DNA of 64,000 bases. Origin: JBMNPT01 sp050943735. GTDB taxonomy: Bacteria; Bacillota; Clostridia; Oscillospirales; RGIG577. The notes under the pieces are model-generated. The model saw only the letters and a program-made list of their open reading frames with translations. It did not search any database and was not told the origin of the DNA. The stretch covers positions 1 to 64,000 of the forward strand of contig JBMNPT010000009.1 of the NCBI GenBank assembly GCA_050943735.1, written 5' to 3'. A program made the translations under genes and the position numbers. Shown here one piece after another: positions 43,219-52,209 of this stretch; position 1 is the stretch's first letter; the number at the start of each line of letters is the position of its first letter.

Positions 43219-43863
43219 TCACTCCTCCTCCATCTGGGTGAATATACTGAACTTCTGCCACTTGTCCCGACGGTGCACCGGCTCCACACTGCCGCAGGTG
43301 AGGTCAGTGAGCAGTGCCCGCAGTCCCTCCACTCGGTCCTGGGGCATGGATACAATCAACTCTACTCCATCGGTAAACAGGGTATCGTCGATGAGTCCGC
43401 CCTGTTCCAGCACCACCCCCTGCAGCTTGCCATACTGGGCATAGTCACAGGCAATGGACAGCTCGCTGCACTGGATCATGGAAATGGGTTCCGCGGCCCG
43501 CACCGCCAGAGAAGCGCCATGGCCATAAGCCCGTACCAGCCCTCCGGTGCCCAGCAAAATGCCTCCGAAATACCGGGTGACCACCACCACGCAATCGGTG
43601 AGCTGCTGCCGCTCCAGCACATTGAGCACCGGTTTGCCCCCTGTTCCCTGGGGTTCTCCGTCATCGCTGAAACGGGTGGTACCCATCTCCCGCAGCCGGT
43701 AGGCATACACATGATGCCGGGCGTCGGGGTATTTCCGCCGCACTTCATTCAAAAAGGCCAGTGCTTCCTCTTCGTTGCGCACCGGCGCGGCATTGCCAAT
43801 GAATTCACTCTTTTTCTCCACAAAGCGGTCCTCCGCCCGGTGGTCCAAGGTATGATATTCCAT
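43219..43863 (-). CDS. yigZ: YigZ/IMPACT family protein (UPF0029)
   Basis: 214 residues. Family signature DARHHVYAYRLRE, DDGEPQGTGGKPVL and VVVTRYFGGILLGTGGLVRAYGH, followed by a C-terminal ferredoxin-like domain (DUF1949). Implicated in ribosome or translation-stress functions by homology to IMPACT; the bacterial role is unclear. I chose ATG 43863, which has AGGA 7 bases upstream; ATG 43869 is too close to it. The start lies 10 bases after the hflX stop. Confidence 0.93.
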   Translation of the reverse strand: MEYHTLDHRAEDRFVEKKSEFIGNAAPVRNEEEALAFLNEVRRKYPDARHHVYAYRLREMGTTRFSDDGEPQGTGGKPVLNVLERQQLTDCVVVVTRYFGGILLGTGGLVRAYGHGASLAVRAAEPISMIQCSELSIACDYAQYGKLQGVVLEQGGLIDDTLFTDGVELIVSMPQDRVEGLRALLTDLTCGSVEPVHRRDKWQKFSIFTQMEEE

Positions 43864-43873
43864 ACTCATTTCC

Positions 43874-45157
43874 TCATTGCGGCAACAAATAGGCCGCGAT
43901 CTGGCCATACAACTCCTCATCTACCCGGCACAGCACCTGGGTATACTCCGCCTGATACTCCATCTCCAGCACCGCCCCCCGGCTATGCAGCAAATCCAGC
44001 AAGCGGCCCTGGTCATAGGGAATCCCCACCAATACCGTACGTTTCTTCCGAGACAACTCCTGTTCCACCATCTCCCGCAGGAGGGAGAGATTTTCTCCTG
44101 TGCGAGCACTCACCGCCACTGCGTTCTCCCGTTTTGGAATGGCCTCGCCCGGCACCTGATCGCATTTGTTGAAAACGGTGATCACCGGGGTGTCCTTGAC
44201 CCCCATGCTCTCCATGGTTTCCAGGCTCACCCGCTCATTTTCCTCCCAGTTGGGGTTACTGACGTCAATGACGTGTAAAATCACATCGGCGTAGCACATC
44301 TCTTCCAAGGTGGATTTGAAGGCCTCCACCAGATGATGGGGCAGCTTTTTGATGAAGCCCACCGTATCGCTCACCAATGCCTCACAGGTATCGCTGAACC
44401 GCACCTTGCGCACCACCGTTTCCAGCGTGGCAAACAGCCGGTCCTCCTCCAATACCCCCGCGTCGGTGAACCGGTTGAACAGAGTGGACTTGCCCGCGTT
44501 GGTATAGCCTATAATGGACACCAGCGGAATGGGACTTTTCTCCCGGGCTTTACGCATGGTATCCCGAGTACGTACCACCTGTTTCAACTCTGCGCTGAGT
44601 AGAGAAATCTTCTCCCGAATGCGCCGCCGGTCGGTCTCCAGCTTGCTCTCACCCGGTCCTCGGGTGCCTACACCGCCGCCCAGACGGCTGAGATTTTCAT
44701 AAGAGGAGGTGAGCCGGGGAGCCATATATTTCAGCTGTGCCAGCTCCACCTGCAATTTACCCTCCCGGGTGGTGGCCCGCATGGCGAAAATATCCAGGAT
44801 CAACATGCTCCGGTCGATCACTCGAGCTTCGGTCTCCCGCTCCAAATTGCGGATCTGTGTAGGGGACAACTCGTTGTCCAGCACAATCAGTCCCGCCTGA
44901 TGCAGCTGCACCAGTTCTTTCAGCTCCTCCACCTTACCGCTGCCCAAAAAGGTGGCCGGATCGGGCACCTCCCGGCTTTGCAGCACCTTTGCACAGCATA
45001 CACCGCCGGCGGTCTCCAACAGGCCCTCCAGTTCATCCAGCGAAGTCCAGCTGCATTCCTCATACCGGTTGCTGGAAAAGTTGACCCCTACCAGTACCGC
45101 CCGGTTGGCCCGCTCCAGCATCGCCTTTTCTTCACTTGTATACACTCGTTTTTCCAC
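43874..45157 (-). CDS. hflX: GTPase HflX
   Basis: 427 residues. N-terminal HflX domain with FLGSGKVEELKELV and LSPTQIRNLE, the conserved RLGGGVGTRGPGESKLE segment, then the G domain with G1 GYTNAGKS, G3 DTVGF and G4 NKCD. It splits stalled ribosomes after heat or antibiotic stress. Start is GTG 45157 with AAAGGAG upstream. Central gene of the run from 47066 to 40681. Confidence 0.97.
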   Translation of the reverse strand: MEKRVYTSEEKAMLERANRAVLVGVNFSSNRYEECSWTSLDELEGLLETAGGVCCAKVLQSREVPDPATFLGSGKVEELKELVQLHQAGLIVLDNELSPTQIRNLERETEARVIDRSMLILDIFAMRATTREGKLQVELAQLKYMAPRLTSSYENLSRLGGGVGTRGPGESKLETDRRRIREKISLLSAELKQVVRTRDTMRKAREKSPIPLVSIIGYTNAGKSTLFNRFTDAGVLEEDRLFATLETVVRKVRFSDTCEALVSDTVGFIKKLPHHLVEAFKSTLEEMCYADVILHVIDVSNPNWEENERVSLETMESMGVKDTPVITVFNKCDQVPGEAIPKRENAVAVSARTGENLSLLREMVEQELSRKKRTVLVGIPYDQGRLLDLLHSRGAVLEMEYQAEYTQVLCRVDEELYGQIAAYLLPQ

Positions 45158-45172
45158 GTTGTTCTCCTTTTC

Positions 45173-45790
45173 TCACTGACCATCCTCTGACAGCAGTTCC
45201 CGTACCGGCTCGCCATCCAGTACCAGCATTTCCAGTGCCGATTTGCCATGGTCCACCCGAATCTGCAGGGCCAGCTGTCCCTGCTCTCTGTCCGGATCTT
45301 CCAAAAACTCCCGCAACCGGCTCAAAATCACCGGGGAATAACTCTGTTCTGAAAATGGTGCTTCCACATGCAAGATATACTGGCTGGTGGCCGTCCCCTG
45401 GGGAGTACTGGGCGGCACCGTCACCGTTTCAATGCTCACCAGTCTCACTTCCAGAAAATCTTCGTTTTCCGGCACTTCCTGCGCTGTGAGATAATACCGA
45501 TCCAGCCGCAGCATTCCACGTCCATTCACCTTATACACTGCGTAAATCTTATCTCCCTCTTTCAGGGTACTGGACTCCGGCAAGGTGGGCGTGGAAATCT
45601 CCAGCCCCACACAGTTGTACCGAATGCTGGTGCTGTTCAAAATGCTGATGGGCTGATCCCGGTTGACTTCCACCCACACCGCATCTCCTCTGCGCAAAAT
45701 CTGATAATTGTCCACTATCAGTATACCCAGCAGCAAAAATTCCACCAAAATAATCAACAGAACGGTCAGCAGACGCTTATTGCGTACCAT
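45173..45790 (-). CDS. Membrane-anchored GDYXXLXY-type protein
   Basis: 205 residues: one N-terminal membrane helix (LLTVLLIILVEFLLLGILIV), then VDNYQILRRGDAVWVEV, close to the GDYxxLxY pattern, and a beta-rich outside domain with IYAVYKVNGRGMLRLDRYYL. Proteins of this kind usually accompany DUF2157/DUF4401 membrane proteins, and here the polytopic membrane protein lies directly upstream (1-base gap). Function unknown. Confidence 0.65.
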   Translation of the reverse strand: MVRNKRLLTVLLIILVEFLLLGILIVDNYQILRRGDAVWVEVNRDQPISILNSTSIRYNCVGLEISTPTLPESSTLKEGDKIYAVYKVNGRGMLRLDRYYLTAQEVPENEDFLEVRLVSIETVTVPPSTPQGTATSQYILHVEAPFSEQSYSPVILSRLREFLEDPDREQGQLALQIRVDHGKSALEMLVLDGEPVRELLSEDGQ

Positions 45791-45791
45791 A

Positions 45792-47066
45792 TCACCGACC
45801 TCCTTCCGACGATGCCGTCACCATGCCCAACCCGGTGAATACCACCGTCATGGCGCTCACCAGCAACACCACCGAAGCAATTTTCGTGGCGTCTGTCAGC
45901 AGCGCATACAAATATCCACCCAACACCGCCACCGGAATCAAAAGGAAAAAGGGGCTGCGATATTTGAGCATTTTGTACAGCGTGCATACGCACAGCAATA
46001 GCATGGCTCCCTTGAAATACCACTCCATCAACGAGCCACCGGTCAGGGTGTAAAATTCATAGTAGATATAAACGGCAAAAGAGAGGTAATAAAACAGACA
46101 CACCGCCAATTCTTCCAAGGTGATGGAACTGCGCAGAATCCGTTCCACATAGAACAGACACATCACCACCAGCACCACAAAAAACACCATATTGATTCCA
46201 TAGCCGCTCATAACGGTAATGCGTCCATTCCAAGCACCGGTCTGGCTGGCGTGCCAAAACACCACGCACACGCCGCCATAACTGAGCAAACGCAACGGCC
46301 GGCAATAATAGGGTTTGGCCCGATCGTTGATTCGCATATCCAGCAGATAAAGCACCACAAAATAGCCAAACACCACATACACCCAAATGCCAAAAGCACT
46401 GTTTTCCTGATGATACCACAGATAGAGCAACCATGTGAGAGAGGTACAGATCAGATAGGCGTAAAAAGCCTTCCCCGCTCCACGCTGCCGGTGAATCATT
46501 GCCCCAAAAGGTAAAGTGAAAAGCATCAACACCACATAGACCTGCTCAAAAAGCGGCTCCCCGGCAATGTAATTGACGGTACTGACCAGTTCATACATGA
46601 GAATCCCCATCACCGATCGGGAAGCATAACTAAACATCAGCACCAGCAACAGGCCCAGCACATAAACCTCCACATCGGTAAAGGTACTGGCAAAGCCCTC
46701 CACGCACAGTTCCAGCGCAATCAAAAAGGTAAAGCAGCTCTGAGTGGAAGCCAGTTCCCGCAGCCACACCGGCAGAGAAAACTGAGATGATACTGAATCT
46801 GTATCGGCTTCCGTTTTTTCAATGGCAGGAGGATTGGCTCGAAAACACAGCAAAGTGGGAATGTTGCCCACCAGTACCAATACGGCCAACGCCACCACTT
46901 TCAATAGATCGTTGACATAATAGTACCCCAGGTAACACAGCAGCAGCCACAAAATGTGCACCGCTGTAAAAGCCAAAATCATCTGGCCGGGGGCACCTCC
47001 GGTAAATCGATTCCAGCGTACCAGCCATTTATCCACCATATGTTGTGTTCCTTTGGGCTTTGTCAT
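45792..47066 (-). CDS. Polytopic membrane protein of unknown function
   Basis: 424 residues with about 11-13 hydrophobic segments and a charged linker near residue 85-100 (AIEKTEADTDSVSSQFS). No transporter motif was recognised. Its coupling with a GDYXXLXY-like partner suggests a DUF2157/DUF4401-like pair (inference). GGAGAGGG precedes ATG 47066. It heads the seven-gene run that includes hflX, cysK and dgt, and its leader is shared with the divergent, SOS-regulated polymerase gene. Confidence 0.65.
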   Translation of the reverse strand: MTKPKGTQHMVDKWLVRWNRFTGGAPGQMILAFTAVHILWLLLCYLGYYYVNDLLKVVALAVLVLVGNIPTLLCFRANPPAIEKTEADTDSVSSQFSLPVWLRELASTQSCFTFLIALELCVEGFASTFTDVEVYVLGLLLVLMFSYASRSVMGILMYELVSTVNYIAGEPLFEQVYVVLMLFTLPFGAMIHRQRGAGKAFYAYLICTSLTWLLYLWYHQENSAFGIWVYVVFGYFVVLYLLDMRINDRAKPYYCRPLRLLSYGGVCVVFWHASQTGAWNGRITVMSGYGINMVFFVVLVVMCLFYVERILRSSITLEELAVCLFYYLSFAVYIYYEFYTLTGGSLMEWYFKGAMLLLCVCTLYKMLKYRSPFFLLIPVAVLGGYLYALLTDATKIASVVLLVSAMTVVFTGLGMVTASSEGGR

Positions 47067-47104
47067 GTGGCAACCCTCTCCTGTTAAAATTTTCCTCTTC
47101 TATC

Positions 47105-47148
47105 CGAACATTTGTTGTGTTATAATGCATGTACAGAACATTTGTTTG
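47105..47148 (+). promoter_or_regulatory. Two LexA (SOS) boxes around the -10 of the Y-family polymerase gene
   Basis: CGAACATTTGTTGT (47105-47118) and AGAACATTTGTTTG (47135-47148) match the Gram-positive LexA box CGAACN4GTTCG in its core GAACATTTGTT. They flank a perfect -10 TATAAT (47121-47126), so bound LexA would block transcription. Confidence 0.8.
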
Positions 47149-47162
47149 GAGGTGTTTTCCCG

Positions 47163-48437
47163 ATGCTGGACCGTTCTCTCTACGGCAATCGCACCATTTT
47201 TCACATCGACGTGAACAGTGCCTTTCTCTCCTGGCAAGCCGTCACTCTGCTGGAAGGGGGACATTCCCAGGACATCCGCCTCGTCCCCTCTCTGGTAGGA
47301 GGGGATGAGGCCTCCCGCCGCGGGATTGTGCTGGCTTCTTCCCTGCCCGCCAAACAGTTGGGCATCCGCACCGGGGAACCGTTGTTTCAGGCCCGCCGCA
47401 AATGTCCCCAGGTGCTGATCTATCCCCCTGACTACGACATGTTTCTTCGCCGCAGCCAACAGCTGGTGCGGTTTCTGTATCAGTTTTCCCCACTGGTGGA
47501 ACCCTTTTCCATCGACGAGTGTTTTCTGGACTACACAGGCTGTCAGGGGCTGTTCGGCTCTCCTGAGGAAGGAGCCCAGCGCATCCGGCAAGGCATCCGG
47601 CAGGAGCTGGGATTTACCGTCAATGTGGGGGTAGGCCCCAACAAACTGCTGGCCAAAATGGCCAGTGACTTTGAAAAACCCGACCGGGTTCACACCCTGT
47701 GGCCGGAGGAAATTGCAGAGAAAATGTGGCCGCTTCCGGTGCGGGAATTGTTCATGGTGGGACACGCCTCCGCCAAACGGCTGCAGGGAATGGGCATCCG
47801 CACCATCGGCCAGCTGGCTGCCACCTCCTGCTCTATTTTGGAGAGTCACTTCGGCCGCCATGGCCGGCTGATGTGGCAGTATGCCAACGGACTGGACGCC
47901 ACCCGAGTATCCAGCAGCCATCCCCGCATGAAGGAAATTTCCAACTCCACCACCACGCCTCAGGATCTCTATACATTGGAAGAAGTGTCCAAAACCCTGC
48001 TGGCACTGTGCCAGAATGTGTCTTCCCGGCTACGCAAACAGCGCCGGGTGGCTACCCTGGCCACCATCACTCTCCGCCGCAATGATTTTTCCACCCTGTC
48101 CCGGCAGTGCCGCATCCCGGCCAGCGACTGCAGCCGCACCTTATTTCACCACTGTCTGCGTCTGCTGGAGCAGTTGTGGGACGGCTCTCCCCTGCGGCAT
48201 ATGGGTGTGTCTTTCGGGGGGCTCCTGGATGCCTCTACCTGGCAGCCCTCCCTGTTGGAGGACGAGGATGAACAGCGTCTGCGCCAGCTGGACCGGGCCA
48301 TGGATTCCATTCATTCCCAATACGGCGACACTTCTCTCTGTCCGGCTTCAGTGCTGGATGTGCCCTATCTCAAAAGCAAATCCCGCCGCTTCCACGAGAA
48401 AGCCATCACCCGCATGGGGGGGAAAGATTCTCAATAA
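47163..48437 (+). CDS. dinB: Y-family DNA polymerase (DinB/UmuC-like)
   Basis: 424 residues. Palm motifs FHIDVNSAFLSW (metal-binding Asp) and SIDECFLDYT (catalytic Asp-Glu); VGPNKLLAKMASDF and an HhH thumb; a C-terminal little-finger domain. It copies past DNA lesions. The NSAF variant rather than DxDxFF-A is found in a clostridial subgroup. ATG 47163 follows TGGAGG. SOS boxes at its promoter fit damage-induced expression. Its 3' end overlaps the convergent 72-residue gene by 7 bases. Confidence 0.93.
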   Translation: MLDRSLYGNRTIFHIDVNSAFLSWQAVTLLEGGHSQDIRLVPSLVGGDEASRRGIVLASSLPAKQLGIRTGEPLFQARRKCPQVLIYPPDYDMFLRRSQQLVRFLYQFSPLVEPFSIDECFLDYTGCQGLFGSPEEGAQRIRQGIRQELGFTVNVGVGPNKLLAKMASDFEKPDRVHTLWPEEIAEKMWPLPVRELFMVGHASAKRLQGMGIRTIGQLAATSCSILESHFGRHGRLMWQYANGLDATRVSSSHPRMKEISNSTTTPQDLYTLEEVSKTLLALCQNVSSRLRKQRRVATLATITLRRNDFSTLSRQCRIPASDCSRTLFHHCLRLLEQLWDGSPLRHMGVSFGGLLDASTWQPSLLEDEDEQRLRQLDRAMDSIHSQYGDTSLCPASVLDVPYLKSKSRRFHEKAITRMGGKDSQ

Positions 48438-48649
48438 CGCAGGGCAAAGTAGATCACATAAATCCATCCCAGCAGGCCATGAAAAATGGCCCAGGGAATG
48501 GACTTCCAGGTGACAAAGGAAATCACCATGGCCAGGCAGGAGCCAAAGGAAATACCCGCTTTGGCGGTGCTGCCCACCCGGCTGGTACGGCGCACCGTCC
48601 GATTGCCATCCTGACCATATTCCTCTACAATCTCCACCCGTTCTTTCAT
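48431..48649 (-). CDS. Small membrane protein, unknown
   Basis: 72 residues: a polar N-terminus (MKERVEIVEEYGQDGNR) followed by two membrane helices (GSCLAMVISFVTW; GLLGWIYVIYFAL). AAAGGAGGAG precedes ATG 48649, supporting real translation. Located 11 bases downstream of the methionine-gamma-lyase-family gene on the same strand, so probably co-transcribed. No family recognised. Confidence 0.7.
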   Translation of the reverse strand: MKERVEIVEEYGQDGNRTVRRTSRVGSTAKAGISFGSCLAMVISFVTWKSIPWAIFHGLLGWIYVIYFALRY

Positions 48650-48660
48650 GGGCTCCTCCT

Positions 48661-49926
48661 TTACAGCTGTACCAAACCCTTTTCCAGCATACTCTGCACC
48701 GACAGCAAAATACCCAGCTTCCCGCTTTCATAGGTGAGTCCGCCCTGCATGTAGGCATTGAAGGGCGGCCGTACAGGACCGTCGGCGCTCAGTTCAATGG
48801 ACGCCCCCTGTACAAAGGCACCCGCCGCCATGATCACCTCATCGCTGTACCCGGGCATGGCCCAGGGCTCCGGAGTGACATAGGAATCCACCGGCGCTCC
48901 CTTCTGGATGCCTCCGCAAAAGGCCACCAGACCCTCGCGGCTGCCGAACTGAATGGCCTGGATGATGTCATAACGTTTTTCCATGGCCGCCGGATAACAG
49001 GCATAGCCCAGCTTCTCATACATACCGGCGCAAAAATGAGCGGTTTTGATACTCTGGGCCACCACATGGGGTGCAAAGAACAACCCCTTAATGATGGAGG
49101 CATTTTGCCCCAGCGTGGCACCGCACTCCCGGCCAATCCCCGGGCAGGTATACCGGTAAGAGATTTTTTCAATCAGGTCTTTGCGTCCCGCGATGTATCC
49201 GCCGCTGAGAGCCATACCGCCGCCGGGATTTTTAATCAGCGAGCCCACAATCAGGTCGGCACCATGGCTGGTGGGCTCCTCCGTTTCAGCAAATTCTCCA
49301 TAACAGTTGTCCACAATGCATATGACACCGGGCAGCCGCTCCTTGCAGAACTTGCAGATCTCTCCCACCTGCTGGGCGGAAAGGGTAGGCCGCACATTGT
49401 CATACCCTTTACTGCGCTGAATGAAGACCGCCTTCACCTCCGGGGTGAGGGCTTTTTCCATGCCCTCCCAGTCCAGCTGGCCCTCCTGCATATCCACCTG
49501 CCGGTATGCCACGCCCCATTCCCGCAGAGAGCCATTTCCCTCTCCCCGCAGGCCGATTACCTCATCCAGGGTATCATAGGGCTTGCCCGTCACCGAGAGG
49601 AGTACATCGCCCGGCCGCAGCACCCCATACAACGCGGTGGCCAGGGTGTGGGTCCCGTTGACAAAGGAATGCCGCACCAACGCGTCCTCGCAGTCAAACA
49701 CCTGCGCATACAGCCGGTCGATGACCTCCCGGCCCTGATCGTCATATCCATAGCCGGTGGTACCGGCAAACAGGGTGTCGCTCACCCGATTTTGATAGAA
49801 GGCATACAACACCTTTTCCTGGTTGTACTGCGCCACCCGGTCAATCTCCCGAAACAACGGCTCCAACTGCTGCTGTACTTCTTCTCCCAACGCCCGCACC
49901 CGGGCATCTATTTCATAGCGATGCAT
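48661..49926 (-). CDS. Methionine gamma-lyase family (YnbB/aluminium-resistance) PLP protein
   Basis: 421 residues, Cys/Met-metabolism fold-type I PLP enzyme. The likely PLP lysine is in SLIKNPGGGMALSGGY, preceded by IVDNCYGEF with the PLP-ring Asp. LFAGTTGYGYDDQGRE and RHSFVNGTHT are typical of the YnbB group, which in Bacillus subtilis lies next to hflX. Start ATG 49926 has AAAGGAG 8 bases upstream; alternatives lie at 49947 and 49974. Substrate unproven: it may release sulfur or methanethiol from amino acids. Confidence 0.88.
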   Translation of the reverse strand: MHRYEIDARVRALGEEVQQQLEPLFREIDRVAQYNQEKVLYAFYQNRVSDTLFAGTTGYGYDDQGREVIDRLYAQVFDCEDALVRHSFVNGTHTLATALYGVLRPGDVLLSVTGKPYDTLDEVIGLRGEGNGSLREWGVAYRQVDMQEGQLDWEGMEKALTPEVKAVFIQRSKGYDNVRPTLSAQQVGEICKFCKERLPGVICIVDNCYGEFAETEEPTSHGADLIVGSLIKNPGGGMALSGGYIAGRKDLIEKISYRYTCPGIGRECGATLGQNASIIKGLFFAPHVVAQSIKTAHFCAGMYEKLGYACYPAAMEKRYDIIQAIQFGSREGLVAFCGGIQKGAPVDSYVTPEPWAMPGYSDEVIMAAGAFVQGASIELSADGPVRPPFNAYMQGGLTYESGKLGILLSVQSMLEKGLVQL

Positions 49927-49995
49927 GATTTTTTCTCCTTTTCCCATAGTAATCCATTTTTTATTGTACCCCATTTGCCCCCAAAAGGGAAGAAC

Positions 49996-50022
49996 AAAAA
50001 GGACCCGAAATCGGGTCCTTTT
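49996..50022 (-). terminator. Terminator of rnr
   Basis: AAAAGGACCCG (49997-50007) pairs with CGGGTCCTTTT (50012-50022), with a T-run on the minus strand. Confidence 0.9.
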
Positions 50023-50028
50023 GTCTGT

Positions 50029-52182
50029 TTATTCCTGTTTTTCTCCGTCGCCGCTGTCCATGGCAAAGTCGATCTCCCGGCTCACCAGATCGCTGCGAAC
50101 CAGCTTCACCCGCACCGGGTCACCAATGTGATACACCTTACCGCTGTGAGTTCCCACCAGACAGAGCCGGTCCTCCAGATACTCATAGTAGTCGTCGTCC
50201 AGATCTTCCAGCCGCACCAATCCTTCAATGGTGTTGGGCAGCTCCACAAAGATGCCAAACCGGGTGACGGAAGAAATCACGCCGTCAAAGCTCTCACCCA
50301 CAAAGCGGCTCATATAGATGGCCTTGTACAGATCCTCAATGTCCCGCTCGGCATCCACCGCGTTGAGCTCCATCTCAGAGGACTTGGCCGCAGCTGCCAC
50401 CGAAAAGTCCCGCAGCTGCTTTTCCCGTTTACCAGTCACCTTCCCCTGCAGGATTTCATAGAGAATCCGGTGCACCGCCAAGTCGGGATACCGGCGAATG
50501 GGAGATGTGAAATGACAGTAATAGGTGGCCGCCAGTCCAAAGTGGCCCAGATTGTCCTGGAAATACTGGGCTTTCATCAGGGAGCGCAGCATAGTGGTGG
50601 AAATCATCCGTTCTTCCTTGCTGCCTTCAATCTGCTTGAGCACCTGCTGCAGCGCAGCGGGGGTGAGTTCTCCCTTTTCGGTTTGCACCCGCACCCCCAG
50701 TAGCCGGGCCACATTGAGAAAACTCTCGGTCTTTTCAGGGCTGGGTTTTTCGTGTACCCGGTACACGCAGGGCTTTTTCTGCTCATAGATGAACTGGGCC
50801 ACGCACTCGTTGGCGGCCAGCATGAATTCCTCAATGATCTTGTCCGCCACACCCCGCTCCCGCAGAACCACATCGGTGGGCTCACCCTTGTCATCCATCA
50901 ACACCTTGGCCTCGGGGAAATCAAAGTTGAGACTGCCCCGGCGTTCCCGCATGGCATAGAGAATGTCGGACAGTTCTTTCATCAGGTCAAAGGTGGGAAT
51001 CAGCGCCTCATAACGGTTCTCCAGCGCCGGGTCCTCCCGGGCAATCACCCGGCTCACATCCCCATACACCAGACGTTCACAGCTGCGGATCACCGACTTG
51101 CCAATCTCATGGCGCAGGGTGTTGCCCTGATGGTCAATCTCCATAAAACAGGAAAAAGCCAGTCGGTCCACCTTGGGGTTGAGAGAACAGATGCCATTGC
51201 TCAGCTCCTCGGGAAGCATGGGCACCACCTGATCCACAAAATACACCGACGTCCCCCGGCGGAAAGCCTCCTGATCCAGGGGGCTGCCCTCGGTGACATA
51301 ATGACTCACATCGGCAATGTGCACCCCCAGCCAGTAATTTCCGTTTTCCAGCCGGCGGATGGAGATGGCATCGTCAAAATCCTTGGAGTCGGGACCGTCA
51401 ATGGTGAAAATGGTCTCTTCCCGCAAGTCCATACGGCCTTCCAAATCGGCGGGCTGCACCTCCTGGGGAATGGCCCGGGCCTGTTCCAGTACCTCGGGTG
51501 GGAAGGTATCCGCAATGCCATGGTCATACAGAATGCCCTTGTAATTGGCCGCCCGGGTGTTGTTGTTGCCCAGCACCGCAATGATATGCCCTTCGGGGCT
51601 GCGGCGGCCCTGGCTGTACCGGTCGATGTGTACAACCACCTTGTCCCCTTCTTTGGCGGTACCCCGCTGTTTGCCCGGCACATAGATGTCAGTGCAATAT
51701 TTTTTGTTGTCCGGTACCACAAACCCATGAGTGCGGCTGTTTTCAAACCGCCCAATCACCGTTACAGTATTGCGCTTGAGAATGCGGGTGATCTCCCCTT
51801 CCATGCGACGGTCTTCGCTGTGCTGTTTTTCGGTGATTTTGGCCAGTACCTTGTCGCCGTGCATGGCACCCTGGGTGAATCGTGCGGGGATGAAAATATC
51901 GCCCCCCATCTCTTCATCGGGAATGACAAAGCCAAACCCCCGGTCGGTGGAAGAATACAGGCCCGCCACATATCCACAGGCCTGAGGCAGCATCACCTTT
52001 CCCTTTTTGGTGAGCAGGACGGCACCCTCCTGCTCCAACTCCTGTACCAGGGTTTCAAATTCCGCCTTTTGGGCAGCGGGCACATCCAGCATCTGCATCA
52101 GCTGGGGAATGGTGGCCGGTGTATACGCGCAGGAACCCACCTGTTCCAGCAGCGCTTCTCGATAGTCCATCGTGCTACTCAT
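50029..52182 (-). CDS. rnr: Ribonuclease R
   Basis: 717 residues. Winged-helix N-terminus, two cold-shock domains (YVAGLYSSTDRGFGFVIPD...; GRFENSRTHGFVVPD), RNB catalytic domain with TIDGPDSKDFDDAIS (four conserved Asp), and a C-terminal S1 domain (SFDGVISSVTRFGIFVEL). It degrades structured RNA 3'-5' and assists tmRNA-directed decay; smpB-ssrA are also in this window but far away. AAAGGA precedes ATG 52182. It lies 27 bases downstream of the flavodoxin-ferredoxin gene and is likely co-transcribed. Confidence 0.97.
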   Translation of the reverse strand: MSSTMDYREALLEQVGSCAYTPATIPQLMQMLDVPAAQKAEFETLVQELEQEGAVLLTKKGKVMLPQACGYVAGLYSSTDRGFGFVIPDEEMGGDIFIPARFTQGAMHGDKVLAKITEKQHSEDRRMEGEITRILKRNTVTVIGRFENSRTHGFVVPDNKKYCTDIYVPGKQRGTAKEGDKVVVHIDRYSQGRRSPEGHIIAVLGNNNTRAANYKGILYDHGIADTFPPEVLEQARAIPQEVQPADLEGRMDLREETIFTIDGPDSKDFDDAISIRRLENGNYWLGVHIADVSHYVTEGSPLDQEAFRRGTSVYFVDQVVPMLPEELSNGICSLNPKVDRLAFSCFMEIDHQGNTLRHEIGKSVIRSCERLVYGDVSRVIAREDPALENRYEALIPTFDLMKELSDILYAMRERRGSLNFDFPEAKVLMDDKGEPTDVVLRERGVADKIIEEFMLAANECVAQFIYEQKKPCVYRVHEKPSPEKTESFLNVARLLGVRVQTEKGELTPAALQQVLKQIEGSKEERMISTTMLRSLMKAQYFQDNLGHFGLAATYYCHFTSPIRRYPDLAVHRILYEILQGKVTGKREKQLRDFSVAAAAKSSEMELNAVDAERDIEDLYKAIYMSRFVGESFDGVISSVTRFGIFVELPNTIEGLVRLEDLDDDYYEYLEDRLCLVGTHSGKVYHIGDPVRVKLVRSDLVSREIDFAMDSGDGEKQE

Positions 52183-52209
52183 ATCCGTTCCTTTCCCACT
52201 GTCTGCTTT

